This document shows, one piece after another, positions 38,161-48,078 of a DNA stretch of 64,000 bases (position 1 is its first letter; every line of letters starts with the position of its first letter). The position numbers and the translations under genes were made by a program. The DNA comes from Mucilaginibacter sp. UR6-11 (GTDB lineage: Bacteria; Bacteroidota; Bacteroidia; Sphingobacteriales; Sphingobacteriaceae), in contig NZ_JAJIWO010000002.1 of NCBI RefSeq assembly GCF_020880695.1, forward strand, positions 1 through 64,000, given 5' to 3'. A model generated the notes under the pieces. That model saw nothing but the letters and a program-made list of their open reading frames with translations, was not told the origin of the DNA and did not search any database.

Positions 38161-39618
38161 TTATAAATCAAACCACTGTTTTTCGTAATAATGTACAACT
38201 GCTTTTGGAGCGTTTGGATTTTGGTTAATTTCGTTGGTTATCGGATACTCGTATCTTCTAAACAAACCATTTGCCGGCGCACCAATAGGGATTGTTAAAG
38301 CAGGTATTTCGCTACCCTCTGGCCCTGATCTTCTCCATTGTGTGAAGGCATCAATACCCCTGTCTGTCAAGTCAACCCAATGCTGATATTGAATGTTATA
38401 TATTAAGTCAGTTGCAATATAGGTTGGCAAACTGGCAGAAAAAGCAGTAGCTGTTGCAGTTGCAACACCATAAAATTTACACGACTCAAGCACAGCTTGT
38501 TTGTATAACAGGTTAGCCTTAACTATATCTACAGCAACACCAATACCTCTTGCATAAATCTCAGCTTCATAGAAAAGCTCATCCTGATAGTCAAATATGG
38601 TTTCAGGCTCTGTGGCTGTTTGTAAAGATGTAGAAACACGTGGATTAATAGCGTCGTCACCGTCAGCACCTTGTTCAATGCCTATATAATGAGTCTGGCC
38701 GGCAGGAAGATCAAACAATTTCGGTAAACGCGGATCATTAACCGGATCAAGGTAATTGGTTACCCATTTTGAAGCAAAAAAGAAGTTTTGCTTACCGTTA
38801 AATTGTTCACTAATAAAATATTTAGGGTTTTTCTTATTCTGGATATCCTGAAAAGGTACCTGGAAATTGTCAGCAGCTGAAGCTACCAGACCACCGGCGT
38901 TTATCATTGCGCCTATTTTGGCAGCTTGGGTCGGATCTTTATCAACCATTGTCATCAAAGTACGCAATTTAAGAGAGGTAGCAAGTCTTTTCCATTTTGC
39001 GATATCACCTTTATAAAACAAGTCATAATCTGATATTTTTACAGTGCTTGCAGGATCAAATTGAGCCAAAGCTTCGTCAAGGGTGGCTACTACACCAAGC
39101 AATACTTTTTGCTGAGGATCAAAGTGTGGATACGCGATATCAGAATTAAAGGCCTCTGTATAAGGAACATCCCCGTACAGGGTTGTTAACTCATAATATA
39201 CTAATGCTAATATAACTTTACATTGAGCAGCAGCATTATTATTTTTCGGAGTCGCGCTTTCAGCAATCTTAATGGCTTGCTTTAAGTTATTGCCGATTGA
39301 AGTATAGTATGCTCTCCAAGGGTTACCGTAAATTAGCGGGTCTATTTTGTATTCGCCTTCATCAAGACCACCACCAGACCAGCCTGTCGGGTTAGAAAAA
39401 CCATCCATAACTGCCTGGCCTGCAAGAGATGTAGGTATCCATAAATCCCCGCTCGCTCTAAGGTCAACATACGATGTAACCGCATATGAGAATAGCAGTT
39501 TAGGATCAACTGTTACCGCCGCATTTGGATTTGTATTGATATCCAAATATTTTTTGCAGGAAGGCAACGCTAAAATTAGTGTTAAAACACTAAACGTTAA
39601 TATAAATTTCTTTTTCAT
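38161..39618 (-). CDS. SusD/RagB-family nutrient-binding lipoprotein
   Basis: A 485-residue SusD-like protein with signal peptide and lipobox LPSC (Cys21), then KKYLDINTNPN, the typical mature start of the SusD-like_2 branch. Helical TPR-like segments (LALVYYELTTLYGDVPYTEAF and others, about 140-170) are clear. It pairs with the SusC gene 11 bp upstream. Such proteins bind peptide or glycan substrates over the SusC pore. Substrate unknown. Confidence 0.92.
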   Translation of the reverse strand: MKKKFILTFSVLTLILALPSCKKYLDINTNPNAAVTVDPKLLFSYAVTSYVDLRASGDLWIPTSLAGQAVMDGFSNPTGWSGGGLDEGEYKIDPLIYGNPWRAYYTSIGNNLKQAIKIAESATPKNNNAAAQCKVILALVYYELTTLYGDVPYTEAFNSDIAYPHFDPQQKVLLGVVATLDEALAQFDPASTVKISDYDLFYKGDIAKWKRLATSLKLRTLMTMVDKDPTQAAKIGAMINAGGLVASAADNFQVPFQDIQNKKNPKYFISEQFNGKQNFFFASKWVTNYLDPVNDPRLPKLFDLPAGQTHYIGIEQGADGDDAINPRVSTSLQTATEPETIFDYQDELFYEAEIYARGIGVAVDIVKANLLYKQAVLESCKFYGVATATATAFSASLPTYIATDLIYNIQYQHWVDLTDRGIDAFTQWRRSGPEGSEIPALTIPIGAPANGLFRRYEYPITNEINQNPNAPKAVVHYYEKQWFDL

Positions 39619-39629
39619 TTTCTTTTTAA

Positions 39630-42600
39630 TTAAAGTGTTAGACGCACATTAAATCCAATACTTCTGGTTGATGGCATAGAGTTAAATTCTACCCCTGACC
39701 CAGCGCTTCCAGAGCCGAAGAAGTTAACTTCCGGATCAATATATGGAACGTTTGAGTGGATAAGCCATAAGTTTCTTCCTTCAACACCAATACTTAAGCC
39801 TTTGATAAAGTTGGCATATCTTTTATAAATACTGCTAGGGAAAGTGTACGAAAGCGCAGCTTCCCTTAATTTTACATAAGAAGCGTCAAATGTATTGGCT
39901 TCGGTGTTACCGGCACTGTATTGTCCCCAGTAATCCTGCATACTTTGTACTGGTACCGTGTTGGGTATAAAAGTAGTACCGGAAGCAACAACACCAGGAT
40001 CAACAAATATTTTACCTCTGTTAAGTGCTGTTTCTTCAGACAAACCATTTGTACGCAATGTAGATACGGTATTTGAGAACAGAACACCACCCTTACGGAT
40101 ATCAACCGTGAAAGCCAATGTTAAACCTTTATAGTTGAAGGTATTGGTTATACCACCTGTATAGTCCGGAGAAATCCCGCCCAACCGTTGATCGGTGATT
40201 GTTTTACGAAGACCTGTAGCAGGGTCAATAACAATATGTCCATTACCATCACGTACCCAGGCTACACCATATAGCCCTATTGATTTACCATTTTCTGCTT
40301 TAACTGTCAAACCACTATAGCCACTTTGAACAGTTACTTGTTTAATTTCAGCAGGTAAACTCACCGTGTTAATATTTCCGCTATATCTAAATTGGATATT
40401 CCAGTTAAAGCTTGGTATTTTTACAGGAACAAAACCCAATGTAACCTCTAAACCCTTGTTAGTTAATGAGCCGGCATTAATCACCTTAGCCGCATAACCG
40501 GTTGATTGAGGCAACGGTAAACTTAAAATTTGGTTTTTAGTAGTGTTTTTGTATAGATCCGCATCTAACGTAATCCTATCGTTTAAGAATCTTAAATCAA
40601 CTCCAAACTCTGTTGAATTTTGATTTTGAGACACCAATTTATCAAGCCCCGGAATTGTTGACGGGCCGGTAAAGCCTAACAAACCGTTAAACGGAAAAGT
40701 AGAACCCGCACCATATTGAGCAAAAACAGAGCTTGCCGGTGTATAAACAAAATCTAAAGCATAAGGGTTGGTATCACCACCTACGTCAGCATAACTGGCT
40801 CTTAATTTACCATAGTTTAGCCAGGTGCTTTTTGGTAACACATCAGTAAACACAAAGCCTGCGCTAACTGAAGGGTAAAAGTAAGAGTTGTGGCTTTTTG
40901 GAAGTGTTGAGCTCCAGTCATTACGACCTGTTGCTTCCAAGTATAAGAAGTCCTTGTATGACAACGTTAAATCGCCATACACACCTTGAATTCTCTTTTT
41001 ATTTGATGTATTTGTTGTAGTTACAGCTGCTGCGTTAGCAAAGTTATATAACTTGTCAACTGTTAAGGTTTGAGCATCTTCCTGATCTCTTTGATAATAG
41101 GTTTCATAAACAGACGTTCCTGCAATAAATTTCATATCTAAATCCGAAGTGATTTTATGATTAAAAGTAGCAAGGAAATCATCGTTAATGATTCGCTCAT
41201 AAATATTAGCTGTAAAGAAGTTACCTGTTAACGCACCAATTGTTCCTGGTCTGGTAACAGCTTTGCGATATTCATTATAAATATCTGTTCCAATATTGTT
41301 TGATAAGGTTAACCAAGGTGCCACTTTGTAGCTTAATATAGCGTTTCCGTATATACGGTTATTAACAGCGCCAGATTTATTATTGTAAAGCAACCAATAA
41401 GGGTTATTACCATTTCTGGCCGGTGTTAATGTATTTTGCTGGCCGGTTGCATCCACATAGTTATCTTTCAACAAACCAATATCCACCGTTCTTGGGATGG
41501 CGTAGACAGCAGTGGATAATACGTTTGGAAAATTTGAGCTTTGTGTAGGCAAACCATCAGTAACGGTTCTTACATAATTAACAGTTGTCCTGACATCAAA
41601 ACCAGGCAAAATAGTTTTGCCTGAATTAAACGATACTGCATTTTTATTTAACTTTTCCTGCTCAATTATACCAGTCTGTATGGTATTGGTATAACCAAAA
41701 CGATAATCACCAGATTCACCGCCACCAGAAAAAGCAACCGAGTTGATATCGGTATGTCCGGTTTTGAAGAAATTCTTGATGTTATCAGGGTAAGCCTGAA
41801 GCTTAACATTTTGTCCTAAAAAGTTAGGGAATGTTTTATCTTGAACTTCACTAATCTTAGGACCCCAACCATTGGTATTTGCAATGTTGTAAGTACCCTG
41901 ATTACCTTGCGCATATTCATTTTGGAATTTAGGTAATAATAACACATTATCAAACCTGGTTGTTGAATTAAACTCAATTGTTCCGGGGCCGTTCTTTTTA
42001 CCTCTTTTTGTTGTGATGATGATTGCGCCGTTTTTTGCCAGCGTACCATATAAGGCTGCAGCTGCTGCACCTTTCAATACACTTATAGATTCAACATCGT
42101 CAGAGTTAATATCACCTGCGCGGTTACCAAAATCAATTGAAGCGACGCCCTGTGGGACAGCACTGTTTGATGTGGCCAACTGCTGAGCCGAGTTATCAAT
42201 AATTAATCCGTCGATAACAAAAATTGGCTGTACGTCAGAGCTCAATGAAGTAGCACCACGAATAACAATTTTTGAACCGCCACCTAGTGTACCTGAAGAT
42301 TGAGTAATGTTTACACCAGCAATCTTACCTGCAAGTGCCTGTACAACGTTGGTCTCTCTTGATTTAGTAATCTCACTACCTTTAACAACAGCAACAGAAT
42401 AACCCAATGACTTGGTTTCTCTGGAAATACCCAAAGCTGTTACAACAACTTCGGTTAATTGCTTATTGTCTTGTGCTAATGTTACATTGATAACGCTTCT
42501 GCCCGAAACAGAGACTTCTTGCGTTACATAAGAAATGAATGAAAATACAAGTGTGGCGTTTTCTGGCGCACTTATGGAAAATTTACCATTCACGTCTGTT

Positions 42601-42761
42601 GGAACCCCAACACTTGCCCCTTTGATTTTTACTGTTACTCCCGGGATGGGTAGGCCATCATCTTTGGCTGTAACCGTACCAGTAACAGTACGGTTTTGTG
42701 CAAATACTTGTGTTACGCATAACACCAGAAAACACAAACTTACTAGTAGAAGTTTTTTCAT
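39630..42761 (-). CDS. SusC/RagA TonB-linked outer-membrane transporter
   Basis: A 1043-residue transporter with signal peptide (cut after QVFA), a CarboxypepD_reg-like domain (about 25-110), TonB plug (about 115-245, TSLSSDVQPIFVIDG) and a 22-strand barrel. It lacks the STN domain found in the SusC at 21778-25206, so it should not signal through FecR. It heads a leftward operon with SusD and a small lipoprotein. Upstream 42762-42947 is very A/T-rich and shared with the divergent padR. Confidence 0.94.
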   Translation of the reverse strand: MKKLLLVSLCFLVLCVTQVFAQNRTVTGTVTAKDDGLPIPGVTVKIKGASVGVPTDVNGKFSISAPENATLVFSFISYVTQEVSVSGRSVINVTLAQDNKQLTEVVVTALGISRETKSLGYSVAVVKGSEITKSRETNVVQALAGKIAGVNITQSSGTLGGGSKIVIRGATSLSSDVQPIFVIDGLIIDNSAQQLATSNSAVPQGVASIDFGNRAGDINSDDVESISVLKGAAAAALYGTLAKNGAIIITTKRGKKNGPGTIEFNSTTRFDNVLLLPKFQNEYAQGNQGTYNIANTNGWGPKISEVQDKTFPNFLGQNVKLQAYPDNIKNFFKTGHTDINSVAFSGGGESGDYRFGYTNTIQTGIIEQEKLNKNAVSFNSGKTILPGFDVRTTVNYVRTVTDGLPTQSSNFPNVLSTAVYAIPRTVDIGLLKDNYVDATGQQNTLTPARNGNNPYWLLYNNKSGAVNNRIYGNAILSYKVAPWLTLSNNIGTDIYNEYRKAVTRPGTIGALTGNFFTANIYERIINDDFLATFNHKITSDLDMKFIAGTSVYETYYQRDQEDAQTLTVDKLYNFANAAAVTTTNTSNKKRIQGVYGDLTLSYKDFLYLEATGRNDWSSTLPKSHNSYFYPSVSAGFVFTDVLPKSTWLNYGKLRASYADVGGDTNPYALDFVYTPASSVFAQYGAGSTFPFNGLLGFTGPSTIPGLDKLVSQNQNSTEFGVDLRFLNDRITLDADLYKNTTKNQILSLPLPQSTGYAAKVINAGSLTNKGLEVTLGFVPVKIPSFNWNIQFRYSGNINTVSLPAEIKQVTVQSGYSGLTVKAENGKSIGLYGVAWVRDGNGHIVIDPATGLRKTITDQRLGGISPDYTGGITNTFNYKGLTLAFTVDIRKGGVLFSNTVSTLRTNGLSEETALNRGKIFVDPGVVASGTTFIPNTVPVQSMQDYWGQYSAGNTEANTFDASYVKLREAALSYTFPSSIYKRYANFIKGLSIGVEGRNLWLIHSNVPYIDPEVNFFGSGSAGSGVEFNSMPSTRSIGFNVRLTL

Positions 42762-42911
42762 GTTTGTTAATAATAAGATCAGTTAATAGTTAATTAATTA
42801 TAAAAGTAATGTTCCGTTATTAAAAACACAAATTAAATCGTTAAAAAACCAAACTTTTTTTTTAAAAAAAGATGTTTTATTCGAGAAAATAAATATTTTT
42901 AGTACTATGTA

Positions 42912-42943
42912 TTGCATAATACAATATAAAACATATATCTTTG
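42912..42943 (+). promoter_or_regulatory. Bacteroidota-type promoter of padR
   Basis: TTG (42912-42914), 21 bp, TATCTTTG (42936-42943) matches the Bacteroidota TTG-N19-21-TAnnTTTG pattern. The predicted start of transcription falls at or next to the ATG at 42948, so the mRNA would be leaderless or nearly so. Confidence 0.65.
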
Positions 42944-42947
42944 TGAT

Positions 42948-43280
42948 ATGATAGCTGAAAACACACAAACACAAATGCGTAAGGGTATACTTGAGTACTG
43001 TATACTCTCTATCATCGCCCGCGATGAAACATACGCGTCTGATATAATTGCCGAGCTTAAAAAGGCTCAACTACTTGTGGTTGAGGGCACTTTATATCCA
43101 TTATTAACCCGGTTAAAAAACAACGGCCTGCTAACTTATAACTGGGTCGAGTCAACCTCAGGCCCGCCGCGTAAATACTACGCGTTGTCTGACGATGGCC
43201 GAAAGATGCTTGAACAGCTGGACAAAACCTGGCACGAGCTTTCGTTTGCCGTACAAACCGCAACCGGAAAAAAGAAATAA
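42948..43280 (+). CDS. PadR-family transcriptional regulator
   Basis: A 110-residue winged-helix repressor. MRKGILEYCILSII at the start and GTLYPLLTRLKNNGLL in the recognition region are PadR signatures, followed by the beta-wing (GPPRKYYALSDDG). It is followed after 24 bp by a PspC-domain membrane protein, a common Bacteroidota pairing in which PadR controls the membrane-stress protein. It is divergent from a SusC operon, though no direct link is shown. Confidence 0.93.
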   Translation: MIAENTQTQMRKGILEYCILSIIARDETYASDIIAELKKAQLLVVEGTLYPLLTRLKNNGLLTYNWVESTSGPPRKYYALSDDGRKMLEQLDKTWHELSFAVQTATGKKK

Positions 43281-43304
43281 AACTCACTCACTAAAAATCA
43301 CATC

Positions 43305-44948
43305 ATGAACAAAACAATTATCATAAATATAAATGGCACCGTTTTTCATATTGAAGAGGATGCCTACGAGATATTAAAAAACTATATGACGGATGTAAAA
43401 CGTCATTTTTTAAACTCGGCCGATAGCCATGAGATCACTACGGATATTGAGAACCGCATTGCCGAAATGCTTTCTGAAATATTAGCGAATGAGAACAAGC
43501 AGGTTATTGTTGAGCAGGACGTTAGGCAGGTTGTTGAACTAATGGGCACCGTGCAGGATTTTGAAAATGCCGAACAGGACAACGACGCATCAGCGCCACA
43601 TAACGGCTACGTTTATAACAGCGGTGCACGCATCCTGTTCCGCGATCCGGACGACCACCTGCTGGGCGGTGTTTGCGCCGGCTTAGGTAATTACTTTGAT
43701 ATAAAGCCTACATGGGTAAGGTTGTTGTTCCTGCTGACTCTGGTGTTTTTTGGCACGGGCTTCTTTCTGTATATCATACTTTGGATCGTGATCCCCCGCG
43801 CCGTTACCCGCGCCGACCGTATGGCCATGAAAGGCGAAAAGTTAAACCTGCAGGGTTTTAAGAATAATTTTGAAGAGGAGTTAAGCGCGGTCCGTAACCA
43901 CCTAACCGATTTAAAGGACGAAGCTAAACCCATGATATATAAGCTCAGAGATTTTATAAGCGAGTTCTTTTATCATTTAGGCAGGTTTTTTAATGGCGTC
44001 GGCAAGGTATTAGTTAAAGTCTTTGGTATTGTTGTACTCTTGGCTTGCCTGGGTTTCGCTATTGTTTTAATAGTGTGCCTGGCAATGGTAACCCTATGGC
44101 CCGATTCACACAATCATATGTTTCCATTTAGCGTAATGGCCAATCAATATGCTAATCACATATATTTCTCTGGCTTTGTGGTGGCGGTGATACCACTGTT
44201 AGCTGTTTTCTTAATAACCTTAAAGGCGATCTTCAATACCGGTACCATTGATAAATCTATGGGCTCGGTAATATTTGTAATCTGGTTATTCGCAGTCGGT
44301 GTGTTGGTATTTTATGGATCGCGGGTTGCGGCCGGCTTTAGGTCATCCGCCAGCTTTAATCAAACTATCAGCCTGGCTACGCCCTCAAAAAACACCTACT
44401 ACTTAAAGCTGAACGATGTAAAATACTTTACCCATGACGATAGTGTGCGGCTTAACCTGCAATCAGACAAAAATATAGTGGTTACTAATAGTAATGATTT
44501 TGAGGACTATGAACAAGACAACCTGTCAATCAGGATTGAAAAGAGCGACGTAAGCAAACCGGTGCTGGTTGAAACCTTCCGCGCCAAAGGCAGCCATTAT
44601 GAGGATGCCTTATTAAATGCGCGCAATACCAAGTATATCTTTGTTCAACAGGATTCTGTTTTAAAATTTGACCGCTACCTGCAACGGTTACCGGGTAACC
44701 CATGGCACTCCCAGGAAATAGAGGTTACCTTAAAAGTGCCCATGAACTCGATTATTGTAATTGAAGACCGGCTAAGCGATTTTTTAAGAGACGGCATTGA
44801 CGTATACCGGTGTAAAGAAAAAAACAAAAAGACAGAAGCTTCATCTGCGTCATTTGTGATGACAGACAATGGCTTGGAATGCAAGGTAGACACCCTGGTC
44901 ACCACCATCCCAAAACCGGATAGCTTAAAAATTTTAAAGGTAAAATAG
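43305..44948 (+). CDS. PspC-domain membrane protein
   Basis: A 547-residue protein. The N-terminal soluble part (1-105) resembles the helical DUF found before PspC in Bacteroidota. The PspC domain (about 108-168; DHLLGGVCAGLGNYFDIKPTWVRLLF) is followed by further membrane helices (about 230-350) and a C-terminal beta-rich extracytoplasmic domain (about 360-547). PspC proteins sense envelope stress. It is cotranscribed with padR. Confidence 0.9.
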   Translation: MNKTIIININGTVFHIEEDAYEILKNYMTDVKRHFLNSADSHEITTDIENRIAEMLSEILANENKQVIVEQDVRQVVELMGTVQDFENAEQDNDASAPHNGYVYNSGARILFRDPDDHLLGGVCAGLGNYFDIKPTWVRLLFLLTLVFFGTGFFLYIILWIVIPRAVTRADRMAMKGEKLNLQGFKNNFEEELSAVRNHLTDLKDEAKPMIYKLRDFISEFFYHLGRFFNGVGKVLVKVFGIVVLLACLGFAIVLIVCLAMVTLWPDSHNHMFPFSVMANQYANHIYFSGFVVAVIPLLAVFLITLKAIFNTGTIDKSMGSVIFVIWLFAVGVLVFYGSRVAAGFRSSASFNQTISLATPSKNTYYLKLNDVKYFTHDDSVRLNLQSDKNIVVTNSNDFEDYEQDNLSIRIEKSDVSKPVLVETFRAKGSHYEDALLNARNTKYIFVQQDSVLKFDRYLQRLPGNPWHSQEIEVTLKVPMNSIIVIEDRLSDFLRDGIDVYRCKEKNKKTEASSASFVMTDNGLECKVDTLVTTIPKPDSLKILKVK

Positions 44949-44963
44949 TAAAGGCGTTTGCTA

Positions 44964-45023
44964 TTAATATAAGGTATATAGGTCTGCTGCCGTGCGGCGG
45001 GCTTATATAACCTTATATATTAT
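44964..45023 (+). terminator. Long hairpin after the PspC gene
   Basis: ATATAAGG-TATATA (44967-44980) pairs with TATATA-A-CCTTATAT (45004-45018), with one bulged base. The loop contains the short stem GCCG-TG-CGGC. It follows the PspC stop by 15 bp and probably ends that transcript, though it has no strong T run. Confidence 0.5.
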
Positions 45024-45068
45024 TAAGATCTGCACACCATGCCTGTTTGAGCAGAATTTGAAGGCTAA

Positions 45069-45283
45069 GTGATCCATCTAAAAAAGTGGATCACCCGGAT
45101 CACCATTTTTTGCTAAGTATCTGTAAATTAATATTTTGGCTTTTTGAGCGGATCGCTTTGGATCATCCTTATTCGTCAGGATCTTTAAGTATATTTTTTA
45201 ATTAGGGTATTGATAATCAACAAACTGAAAAACGACCATTTTTTGCTGATTTTTCGGCGGTGGATCACTAAAAGTGGATCACC
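45069..45283. repeat. Cluster of GTGGATCAC motifs before a TonB receptor
   Basis: The 645-bp gap 44949-45593 holds GTGATCCA (45069), GTGGATCACC (45086), GGATCACC (45097), GTGGATCAC (45260) and GTGGATCACC (45274). ACCATTTTTTGCT occurs twice as a direct repeat (45102-45114 and 45235-45247). GTGATCCAC/GTGGATCAC are near-palindromic, so the copies could be paired operator half-sites or remains of a small repeat element. No gene is visible in the gap. Confidence 0.55.
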
Positions 45284-45593
45284 TGATTTAAGTGACTCGT
45301 CCTGAAAAAGTTTATCCTTTTAGTTGTTATATAGTTAAACGAGTTCACTTATCCTCAATCAAAACAATCAGAAAAAGAGGATTGAATAAATCCCCGGCGT
45401 TAAAAAGTTAAATTTCCCTGTAACCTTCTTCCGGGTTTCTGCATCTTATATAAAAACATTGCCACAGCCCTGATGCTATTGCTATGATAAACAACCGGTA
45501 ACAAGCCGGATAATTAACATCAACGTTTACACTAACTATAAAAAAGAAGGAAAATTCTTTTACAGGAGTTTTATTGCCTAAGCTTTACCTGAT

Positions 45594-48023
45594 ATGAAAA
45601 AAACAGTTACTAAAATATACTATACCTTATTGCTGGCGGGTATTGGCTTAACCACTTTTGCGCAAACGGCCAGGGTAACCGGCAAGCTGGTAAACGACCA
45701 GGGTGTTAAATTAGATTATGCTACCGTGAGCATATTAAAAGCCACCGACTCGACCGTTATTAAAGGAGCGCTGACCAATAATGCAGGCGTTTATATTTTT
45801 GATAATATTAAACCCGGCGATTACATTGTAAAAGCAACCAATGTAGGTTATACCAAAGCCGCCAGCGCCACTTTTACGGTCACTGCCGATAAAGGCGATC
45901 TTACCGTGCCTGATTTAAAAATGAGCGCCAATGTAAAGACACTTAATACCGTTAATATTACCTCAACCAAACCTTTAATAGAGCGTAAGATAGACCGCAC
46001 TGTTATGAATGTTGAAAACAGCGTGCTGGCTGCCGGTAACACCGCAATGGAAATTTTGGAGCGCGCCCCCGGCGTTACTATTGACAAGGACGACAACATC
46101 AGCCTTAAAGGCAAGCAGGGTGTAACCGTTATGATTAATGATAAGTTAACTTATTTATCCCCGGCACAACTGGCCACGCTTTTACGCTCGACCGATGGTA
46201 CGACTATTCAGTCTATCGAGATTATTTCAAATCCGTCAGCAAAATATGATGCGGCGGGTAATTCGGGTATCATCAATATCAAATTAAAAAAGAACAAACA
46301 AAACGGCACCAATGGCAGCCTTACCGCCGCCGTGGCCAGCGCAAGCCGCCTGCGCGAAAGCCAGAACCTGAATATCAACCATAAAGAAGGTAACTTAAAT
46401 ATATTTGGTTTGCTTAGCCACGGTGATATCCCCAATTACCAGCGGATGGACCTTAACCGTAAAACCGTCGATGCAGGTAACAACACCTATTTTAGGCAAG
46501 AAGCCAGTTCGCCGCAGGTGTATCATTATAACAACTTTAAACTAGGCGCCGACCTGGATGTGACCAAAAACAATACTGTCGGGGTTGTAATAAGCGGCAA
46601 CAGCAACAAAGAAAAAGATCTTAATAATAACTTTACCAAAATCGGCCAGTCAATGAATACCGTCGACTCTGCGTTAAATACCAGCTCTGAGATCCGGCAA
46701 ACTTTTAGCAACCTGGCCGTTAATTTTAATGATCGTTTGCAATTAGATACCCTGGGGCAGACGTTAAGCGCGGACCTTGATTATTCAAAATTTAAAAACA
46801 ACAGCAAAGCCAGTTATAATACCGATTATTATTTACCCGACGGTACTATCCAGCACGCCCCGGAGTTACTGCGTAATGAGACCCCCTCCGACATCGAAAT
46901 ATATTCGGCAAAGGCTGATTATGCCAAACCGCTAAGTAAGACCGTAAAAATAGAAACAGGTGCAAAATTTTCGAGTGTTAAAACGGACAATGACCTGAGG
47001 GCCGGGAAATTTAACGGCGCTGACTTTGTAAACGACACCACCCGCTCAAATCGGTTTATCTATACCGAAAAAATAACTGCCGGCTATTTTAATATTAACA
47101 AGCAATACAAAAACGGTTCGGTACAATTGGGCCTTCGTGCAGAGTACACGCAGTCGAACGGGAACCTGCTTGGCAGCACCCCGGTTGACCGGAGCTATCT
47201 TAACTTTTTTCCCAGCCTGTTTATCAATCAGACGCTAAATAGCAAAAACGAATTTAATTTTTCATTCAGCCGCCGTATTGACCGCCCTAATTACAGCGAA
47301 TTAAATCCTTTTGTTTACTATCTTGATCCGTACACATTTTCAAAAGGAAACGCGTTTTTAAAACCGCAATACACCAATAACTTTGAATTGGGTTATGTAT
47401 ATAATAAAACCATTGACGTGAATTTTGGCTATAGCCATACTACGGATGCAAATATTGAGATCATATTAACACAGGGCAAAAAAAGCTTTCAAACCAACCT
47501 CAACCTGGCTACACAAACTAATTATAATGTAAATATATTTTCTCCTTATACTATTGCGAAATGGTGGACAGGGAACGCGAACCTTAACGGTTTTTACACC
47601 AAATTTAAAGCTGATAGCATTAATGGCCACAACATTGACAACGGCACCGCCGCTTTTGTTTTTAAAACCACGCAGACTTTCCTGTTCGGTACCTTTAAAG
47701 GCGAAGTTTCACTTAACTATTCATCGCGGATGACGTATGGTATTTATGAGATGCACGACCGGAAATCCATAGACGCAGCGGTAAGCCAAACCTTTGCTGA
47801 TAAGAAATTCAATGTTAAGTTTGGGGTAGATGATGTCTTTAATCTGCGTCGTAATGATCTTGACAGCCATGAACTGGGCAATGATTTCAGTATCCGACAA
47901 AAAAGAGACAGCCGGGTATACAGATTGACAGTGACCTACAACTTTGGCAATGCTAAGATCAAACAACGCGAGCACCGCACCGGCGCCGAAGAAGAAGCTG
48001 GCAGAGCCGGCGGGGGTAATTAA
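45594..48023 (+). CDS. TonB-dependent receptor-like outer-membrane beta-barrel protein
   Basis: An 809-residue protein with signal peptide (cut after TTFA), a CarboxypepD_reg-like domain (about 25-105), a plug-like region (about 115-230; SVLAAGNTAMEILERAPGV) and an OMP beta-barrel (about 380-790, with many aromatic strands). The tail is polar and Gly-rich (REHRTGAEEEAGRAGGGN), beyond the last strand. This is the OMP_b-brl_3 group rather than SusC. It has no SusD partner. Ligand unknown; the repeat cluster upstream may control it. Confidence 0.9.
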   Translation: MKKTVTKIYYTLLLAGIGLTTFAQTARVTGKLVNDQGVKLDYATVSILKATDSTVIKGALTNNAGVYIFDNIKPGDYIVKATNVGYTKAASATFTVTADKGDLTVPDLKMSANVKTLNTVNITSTKPLIERKIDRTVMNVENSVLAAGNTAMEILERAPGVTIDKDDNISLKGKQGVTVMINDKLTYLSPAQLATLLRSTDGTTIQSIEIISNPSAKYDAAGNSGIINIKLKKNKQNGTNGSLTAAVASASRLRESQNLNINHKEGNLNIFGLLSHGDIPNYQRMDLNRKTVDAGNNTYFRQEASSPQVYHYNNFKLGADLDVTKNNTVGVVISGNSNKEKDLNNNFTKIGQSMNTVDSALNTSSEIRQTFSNLAVNFNDRLQLDTLGQTLSADLDYSKFKNNSKASYNTDYYLPDGTIQHAPELLRNETPSDIEIYSAKADYAKPLSKTVKIETGAKFSSVKTDNDLRAGKFNGADFVNDTTRSNRFIYTEKITAGYFNINKQYKNGSVQLGLRAEYTQSNGNLLGSTPVDRSYLNFFPSLFINQTLNSKNEFNFSFSRRIDRPNYSELNPFVYYLDPYTFSKGNAFLKPQYTNNFELGYVYNKTIDVNFGYSHTTDANIEIILTQGKKSFQTNLNLATQTNYNVNIFSPYTIAKWWTGNANLNGFYTKFKADSINGHNIDNGTAAFVFKTTQTFLFGTFKGEVSLNYSSRMTYGIYEMHDRKSIDAAVSQTFADKKFNVKFGVDDVFNLRRNDLDSHELGNDFSIRQKRDSRVYRLTVTYNFGNAKIKQREHRTGAEEEAGRAGGGN

Positions 48024-48078
48024 ACGTAGCTATAATAACATCGAACACCGAAAATCAACATTCGGTGTTCGGTTTAGC

